From assembly GCF_019039105.1 (NCBI RefSeq), contig NZ_JAHPIV010000010.1, positions 110,378-174,377 of the forward strand: DNA of 64,000 bases. Reading direction: 5' to 3'. Position 1 is the first letter of the stretch, and each line of letters starts with the position of its first letter. The stretch comes from Desertibacillus haloalkaliphilus. Lineage in GTDB: Bacteria; Bacillota; Bacilli; Bacillales; KJ1-10-99. A program made the translations under genes and the position numbers. This document shows positions 59,558 through 64,000 of this stretch, one piece after another. The notes beneath the pieces were generated by a model. The model saw nothing but the letters and a program-made list of their open reading frames with translations. It did not search any database and had not been told where the DNA came from.

Positions 59558-59900
59558 ATAACTTACACCTCTTCTTATCTTCTTATTGTTTTCTTTTATA
59601 AGAATATGATTAGAGAAGTTCTATAAGTACCAAAATAGGGCCGGGGAAGCTCGCATTCCGCCCTTACTAGAAGAAGATATAGATGATAAAATTTTAATAA
59701 ATGATCTGAATTGAATTAACAAATACATAATATAAGGAAATAAATACGTAAGAACGATTTAACGCTTGTTTAACGAATGGGGGCAAGAGTAGAAAACCTC
59801 TATGGGGAACGCTGCTCTTTTTAATTATTAAATTAAACGAACAGAAAACTTGAAAAGCCATCAGCAATCATTTCAAATTAGCAGTAAATTGGAGGCAATA

Positions 59901-60179
59901 ATGAAAATTAAGTTAATAACTTTACAATACATACTACTAACTCTATCTGCCCCACTTCTTATTTTTTCAGTAATATATAGCTTTCAAATAGGAATTTATA
60001 TTGGTTTATTTTTTGCAATCGGGTCATTAATTTTAAATTATATTCGATTAGGAAAAAACACTTATTTATTAGGACACCCAGACCGACATTATGATAAAGG
60101 GAATTCCCACGATTATGATGGAATTATGGAAGAATCATATGAAGAGGGTAGGAAAAATAAAGATAAGGAAAATCCGTAA
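59901..60179 (+). CDS. Small two-helix membrane protein
   Basis: 92 residues from ATG 59901, 6 bases after GGAGG. Two helices (LQYILLTLSAPLLIFSVIYS, GIYIGLFFAIGSLILNYI) are followed by a polar, Asp/His-rich tail (HPDRHYDKGNSHDYD). Unknown function. Upstream, GAATGGGGGC and a weak hairpin separate it from the convergent GSDH gene. Confidence 0.65.
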   Translation: MKIKLITLQYILLTLSAPLLIFSVIYSFQIGIYIGLFFAIGSLILNYIRLGKNTYLLGHPDRHYDKGNSHDYDGIMEESYEEGRKNKDKENP

Positions 60180-60234
60180 TAAAAGATTAATAGCCATTAA
60201 ATCCTTTTCAAGGGAGTAAGCATGGAGGTCCTGT

Positions 60235-60900
60235 ATGTTAACTAAATTTTATCAGCACATGTTAGTGTTATCGCTTATAGTGTTAATAGTTTTCTCTAAC
60301 CAGCCATTAGAAGGGGCAGCAAGTGGAAGTAGGGCGGAGTCAGAAGTGGAATTGGTTGGGGATACAGTGGCATTTGTGAAGGAAAGCTTTTTAGAGGAGT
60401 ATTCTGAAGAAGAGTTCGGAGGAGTTTATGTGGACAATAACCAAATCCAATTGCTTGTTGTTGAAGAGCTGTTTTCTTCACATGAATTAGACAAGTTTGA
60501 AGAGGATTTGAAAGGTAAAAATATTAATCGTACAGTTAAGGTTGAAAGTGTAAATTATTCAGAGAAGGAGCTTAACAAGGTTATCAGCAATATAGTTGAA
60601 GACTTAAAGGAAAACGGTAAACTGTCAAAGGCAGGGATCGAGATTTCTGGAGCTTTTACAGATGTGAAGACAAATCAATTAGAAATCCGATTAGTTGAAA
60701 ATACGGAAAATAATAGAGAATTTATTAAGTCACAATATAATATTGATTCTAACCAAGTAAGATTTGTTCAGCAACCTCGACCTCAACTACTTCAAGGAAC
60801 CGAGGATCGGAATGATGAAAAAAGTTTCTTGAATGCGGCTTCCGAACATTTGATTAAATTATTTCAAGGTTTAATATCTATTTTCACATTAACTTCTTAA
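60235..60900 (+). CDS. Secreted protein with a protease-propeptide-like domain
   Basis: 221 residues. Signal peptide MLVLSLIVLIVFSNQPLEGA. The body (EFGGVYVDNNQIQLLVVEEL, KVESVNYSEKELNKVISNIV) recalls the alpha-lytic-protease prodomain pattern, with no protease attached. Charged throughout, ending in a short hydrophobic stretch. The ATG at 60235 follows GGAGG. Function unknown. Confidence 0.6.
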   Translation: MLTKFYQHMLVLSLIVLIVFSNQPLEGAASGSRAESEVELVGDTVAFVKESFLEEYSEEEFGGVYVDNNQIQLLVVEELFSSHELDKFEEDLKGKNINRTVKVESVNYSEKELNKVISNIVEDLKENGKLSKAGIEISGAFTDVKTNQLEIRLVENTENNREFIKSQYNIDSNQVRFVQQPRPQLLQGTEDRNDEKSFLNAASEHLIKLFQGLISIFTLTS

Positions 60901-61350
60901 GATAAAAGCTTTTAGTGATGAACGATTAGACAATAATAGATGGGATGCTTTCGTAGAGCCCGCCTGACTTGTTCTGTTAACGAACAAAATCATATAATAA
61001 CCACTGTGAATGTATTAAATGTTAGTAATGAAGAGGAGTTATCGGTAGTCTGGAACTTGTTTTAATTATTTTTTTGGATCGTTTTTCTTTATAATTTTAT
61101 ATGTAGTCGTTAAAATGGTAGTAATCAGACATGTTGTGTACCAACAAGTTCAAAGTAGAATACCTGTTAAGCGAATACAAGAAAACAATGAAACCACTAA
61201 TGAATGCTCTGCATGAATGAGGAAAATGTCTACAACATATTGAAAACATAATAATGAAGAGATTTAACTAACAAATGAAGCAGAATAAACGATGTTCAAA
61301 TATCTGTTGCTTATCAAAGAACAGCAGTAAAGGTGGAGGAATTGAATAAA
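60901..61350. other. Gap holding a decayed small membrane gene
   Basis: 450 bases. The part 61035-61216 reads as a broken membrane protein (listed separately). The rest, apart from the squalene-synthase-like gene's ribosome site, shows nothing that I can support. Confidence 0.4.
61035..61216 (+). pseudogene. Decayed small membrane protein gene
   Basis: GAGGAG near 61032 precedes a frame reading SLELVLIIFL that breaks in a T-run near 61070. The next frame continues GSFFFIILYVVVKMVVIRHV and RIPVKRIQENNETTNECSA to a stop at 61214. One missing T would join them. Confidence 0.35.
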
Positions 61351-62169
61351 ATGAATGAAAAGACGTACCCAAAGGATGCTATGCGTGTATTAAAAGAAAC
61401 GAGCCGTACATTTTATATTCCAATTACTTTTTTGCAAAAGGAATTAAAACATACGGTTGCATCTGCTTATTTAGTATTTCGAGCCATCGATGAAATTGAA
61501 GATCACGATGAAATCGATAATGATCTAAAACACTCTGTATTAACACAAGTGAGTGAATTGTTCAAACAGCCCTTTGATGAAGAGAAGTATGTACAGATTC
61601 TTGAACCAGTAAAAGATACAATGCCTGAAGTTACACTTCGTTTAGGGGAGTGGATCGAAGCGTGTCCCGAGAGTACTCTACAATTTGTTATGGATGCTGC
61701 GAGTGAAATGGCATTTGGTATGGCGAAGTGGGCAAACGTAAACTGGAATATCCAGACACGTGAAGATTTAGATGACTATACATATTACGTTGCAGGACTT
61801 GTTGGAGTATTGCTTTCAGAACTATGGGAGTTTTGTGCTGGTGTGAAAACAGACCGAGACCTTGCAATTGGTTATGGACGAGGCCTTCAAGCTGTCAATA
61901 TTTTACGTAATGAGCAGGAAGATTTAGATGAACGTGGTGTAAGTTTTGTACCTGATCATTGGAGTCGCACAGAATTATTTGATTATGCGGATGAAAACTT
62001 AGCAAAAGCGGACGAATATATGAAGTCACTCGATAAGCGAAGTATTTTATTATTCTGCCGTTTACCATTGTCACTCGCACATAAAACCCTAAAAGCGATG
62101 AAAGATGGACGTGAAAAAATAACTCGTGCTGAAGTAGAACAAACAGTAGAAGAAATCCATGTAGATTAA
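61351..62169 (+). CDS. Squalene/phytoene synthase family protein
   Basis: 272 residues from ATG 61351, 10 bases after GGAGG. Head-to-head prenyl condensation or related chemistry on farnesyl diphosphate. The first Asp-rich motif is modified (YLVFRAIDEIEDHDE, DEIED instead of DxxDD). The second is NILRNEQEDLDERGVSFVP. N-terminal SRTFYIPI matches the family. Bacillus relatives include YisP, which acts as a farnesyl diphosphate phosphatase, so product identity is open. It is monocistronic, followed by 52-bp repeats. Confidence 0.85.
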   Translation: MNEKTYPKDAMRVLKETSRTFYIPITFLQKELKHTVASAYLVFRAIDEIEDHDEIDNDLKHSVLTQVSELFKQPFDEEKYVQILEPVKDTMPEVTLRLGEWIEACPESTLQFVMDAASEMAFGMAKWANVNWNIQTREDLDDYTYYVAGLVGVLLSELWEFCAGVKTDRDLAIGYGRGLQAVNILRNEQEDLDERGVSFVPDHWSRTELFDYADENLAKADEYMKSLDKRSILLFCRLPLSLAHKTLKAMKDGREKITRAEVEQTVEEIHVD

Positions 62170-62232
62170 CATGCGAAGAATTTTTTATAATGGAATACCA
62201 AACGACGTGGGCGCCTCCTTTGGCATTAAGTC

Positions 62233-62388
62233 GATGAAGGACAAAACCGGGTAGAAGAGCAATAGAAATGTGCTTCATAAAGCCGATGAAGGACAAAACG
62301 TGGTAGAAGAGCAATAGAAATGTCCTTCATGAAGCCGATGAAAGACAAAACCGGGTAGAAAAGCCAGAGAAATGTCTTTCATAGAGCC
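62233..62388. repeat. 52-bp palindromic repeat, locus 5 (three units)
   Basis: Units begin at 62233, 62285 and 62337. The third has ATGAAAGAC paired with GTCTTTCAT, so both arms changed together and pairing is kept. Confidence 0.9.
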
Positions 62389-62503
62389 CATAAAGCGCCA
62401 AAAGCATAACACCAGCAAGGCCATCCCACCTCTTATCGGATTGCCCCATTTCTGTCTATGGACATTTCGACATTGGCGGATCGACTACGATCTCGGCGTT
62501 CGT

Positions 62504-62986
62504 TCACCACCGCAGTCGAATCAGTTTTTCGATCTGCCTTTTTAAAGTGATGTTCCAAGGTTCGTGCTCTCGACCTAGTGGCTTTACTAACGCGGTTTTT
62601 ATATTGAGACGTTTTCCGCACCAAACATCGGTTAGAAGTTGATCCCCTAAAAATAGGCTTGTTTGTTTTTGGATGCCTAGCTGTTTCATTTTCTGTTCGA
62701 GGACGGATGTTAAAGGTTTTTTGCATTTTCCAAACCCAGTGATGTTATAGGGTTTAACAAAAGCATCGACGCGGTCCTGATTATTGTTCGAAGCAATGAT
62801 TAAGGTAATATCATTTTCTTTTAACATCTTAACCCATCCTTCTAATTCTTTGTCACCAGGTTGGTCATGGATAGCGAGTGTACTATCAAGATCAGAAAAA
62901 ATAGTTTTGATATTATTCTTTACGAGTACATCCGCGGATAAATCAGAAAAATGGTGAATTTCAATGTCTGGTTTAAAATAAATCAT
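62504..62986 (-). CDS. YqeG-like HAD-family phosphatase
   Basis: 160 residues. HAD motif I is FSDLDSTLA, motif II is in LIIASNNNQDRV, and the end motif is SLFLGDQLLTDVW. The order and size match the YqeG/PGP phosphatase family of Firmicutes. ATG 62986 follows AAAGAAGTGAG. It sits alone; substrate is not established. Confidence 0.85.
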   Translation of the reverse strand: MIYFKPDIEIHHFSDLSADVLVKNNIKTIFSDLDSTLAIHDQPGDKELEGWVKMLKENDITLIIASNNNQDRVDAFVKPYNITGFGKCKKPLTSVLEQKMKQLGIQKQTSLFLGDQLLTDVWCGKRLNIKTALVKPLGREHEPWNITLKRQIEKLIRLRW

Positions 62987-63163
62987 CGACTCACTTCTTT
63001 CTCGAGACTAATTAGGATTATTTTATCCTAATGATACCGTCTTACTAATGAAATTCAACTATATTTTGATCGCTCAGCTAGAAAGATTTGGTTGCATAAA
63101 TTCCGCCTATCAGTTGAAAAAATACAATTGTAATAGATTAACACTTGGGAAATGGGTGTTTAG

Positions 63164-63367
63164 ATGGCAACACAAGGACGGATCACTTCAGAACAGCAAC
63201 GAATATTGTTGCTTGATTTACATGAGCTTCTGCGAGCTTTAGATGGTGAATGTGAAGAAGACGAAACATTTCAAGAACTTGTGACCGAATTAAACATGTT
63301 CACAGGTGACCTACGTATGCTGGCAGATAGGCTTCATCATGAAATGAGGGAACATGAAAACTCATGA
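63164..63367 (+). CDS. Small acidic helical protein
   Basis: 67 residues (RITSEQQRILLLDLHELLRA, TGDLRMLADRLHHEMREH), helical and acidic. GGGTG sits 9 bases before ATG 63164, a weak site. Resembles small uncharacterised Bacillus proteins. It lies 60 bases upstream of the DUF3892 gene and may be cotranscribed with it. Confidence 0.6.
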   Translation: MATQGRITSEQQRILLLDLHELLRALDGECEEDETFQELVTELNMFTGDLRMLADRLHHEMREHENS

Positions 63368-63428
63368 ATCATTGGCTTGAATAATCACGCTGATCCTGTA
63401 CACCTTATGGAGCAAGGAGGATGATAGA

Positions 63429-63665
63429 ATGGATCCGACACGTCAGGAAACATTTGTAGCCGTACGAAAAAACAATGAAGGCGATATCGTTGAATTAAAG
63501 ACTTCGGCAGGGCGTATCCTTGATTATAGGCAAGCACAAGAAGAGGTTCAAAACGGAACGATCATAGGTGCTAATGTGTTCACAGGTAGAGATGGAGATC
63601 CGCATTTACGTAGTAATGCTGATGATAATCCTGATAATAACCTTGATAACTTACCACACTTTTAA
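63429..63665 (+). CDS. DUF3892-family protein
   Basis: 78 residues. ETFVAVRKNNEGDIVELKTS, RILDYRQAQEEVQNGTI and GANVFTGRDGDPHLRSNADD are the conserved DUF3892 segments. Small proteins of this family are common in Bacillus, with no known role. ATG 63429 follows AAGGAGG. A strong terminator follows. Confidence 0.85.
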   Translation: MDPTRQETFVAVRKNNEGDIVELKTSAGRILDYRQAQEEVQNGTIIGANVFTGRDGDPHLRSNADDNPDNNLDNLPHF

Positions 63666-63676
63666 CGAGAGACAAG

Positions 63677-63718
63677 AAACCTGAGTGGTTGAGGAAACTC
63701 AATCACTCAGGTTTTTTT
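63677..63718. terminator. Terminator shared by convergent genes
   Basis: AACCTGAGTG and CACTCAGGTT arms followed by TTTTTTT. Confidence 0.85.
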
Positions 63719-64000
63719 AGGGTGCGTATCGACCTAACAGGTAGCCAAACATGAATATCGTTACAATCAATATGAAATGGACCAATGCCCAGCCTAACCG
63801 TCCATAACGTAAGGTTTTGATCGGAATCGGCTTTCGATTATGAGGGGGAATGAGTAAGCCACCTATCCATTCGAATAATAATAAATAAATCCACCACCAT
63901 GTGTACGAATCCCAAAAGTTCCATTGATATTCATATCGTATTAAATTCGTTTGCTCGATTGCATAGCTTTCTGCTGCTAGACCGAGGTGGACGATGACCC
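63717..64000 (-). CDS. Membrane protein, 5' end beyond the window
   Basis: A minus-strand frame stays open from the window edge to TAA at 63717, giving 94 codons. It reads YEYQWNFWDSYTWWWIYLLL, then FEWIGGLLIPPHNRKPIPIK and HFILIVTIFMFGYLLGRYAP. At least two helices and many Trp. No family is recognised. Not an artefact, as codon use is even and the frame is open throughout. Confidence 0.65.
   Translation of the reverse strand, partial: VIVHLGLAAESYAIEQTNLIRYEYQWNFWDSYTWWWIYLLLFEWIGGLLIPPHNRKPIPIKTLRYGRLGWALVHFILIVTIFMFGYLLGRYAP

Overview
The window looks like a chromosomal stretch of an endospore-forming, low-GC member of the Bacillaceae (Bacillus or alkaliphile-like relatives). I infer this from AGGAGG-type ribosome sites, frequent TTG and GTG starts, an OpuA betaine transporter, CheV, a FapR-type operator at fabI, a CotF-like coat protein, a YjcZ-family peptide and a heterocycloanthracin-type bacteriocin cluster. 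No tRNA, rRNA, CRISPR array or insertion sequence was recognised.

Layout. 0-3 kb: the end of an opuA glycine betaine operon, then cheV. 3-10 kb: small lipoproteins and membrane peptides, an unusual dihydroorotate-dehydrogenase-like/membrane fusion on the minus strand, and fabI behind a promoter with a FapR-box-like operator. 10-20 kb: an accessory region of uncharacterised lipoproteins and three toxin-antitoxin modules. In two modules the toxin is frameshifted while the antitoxin stays open. 20-36 kb: a spore/surface-protein island with ferritin-like proteins, a DUF1259 protein, CotF-like, YmaF-like and YjcZ-like proteins, a beta/gamma-crystallin protein, two LysM-HEAT paralogues, a SIMPL protein, a haloperoxidase-like protein, proline-rich tandem-repeat proteins, and two paralogues ending in a CPPGWEIVFYIGPGG hydrophobic domain. 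36-42 kb: a TOMM (thiazole/oxazole-modified microcin) cluster with a Cys-every-third-residue precursor, a ThiF-like maturation protein, a YcaO cyclodehydratase and a SagB-type dehydrogenase. 42-52 kb: membrane proteins, lipoproteins, a large permease, a GNAT, a YcsI-like hydro-lyase and a duplicated small cassette. 52-54 kb: a macrolide phosphotransferase gene behind a leader-peptide attenuator and the internally deleted scar of an ABC-F resistance gene. 54-64 kb: lipoproteins, a split AraC/GyrI regulator, an intact YmaF gene, a GSDH-like beta-propeller protein, a squalene/phytoene synthase family enzyme, a YqeG-like phosphatase and a DUF3892 protein.

Two whole-window themes stand out. First, a modular 52-bp palindromic repeat recurs at five to six intergenic loci and carries paired, compensated arm changes. 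Second, broken genes are dense (about fifteen frameshifted, nonsense or deleted reading frames), mostly among lipoprotein, toxin and duplicated genes. The best candidates for under-described biology are the CPPGWEIVFYIGPGG protein family beside the TOMM cluster, the TOMM core peptide itself, the 52-bp repeat, and the orphaned antibiotic-responsive leader now feeding mph.
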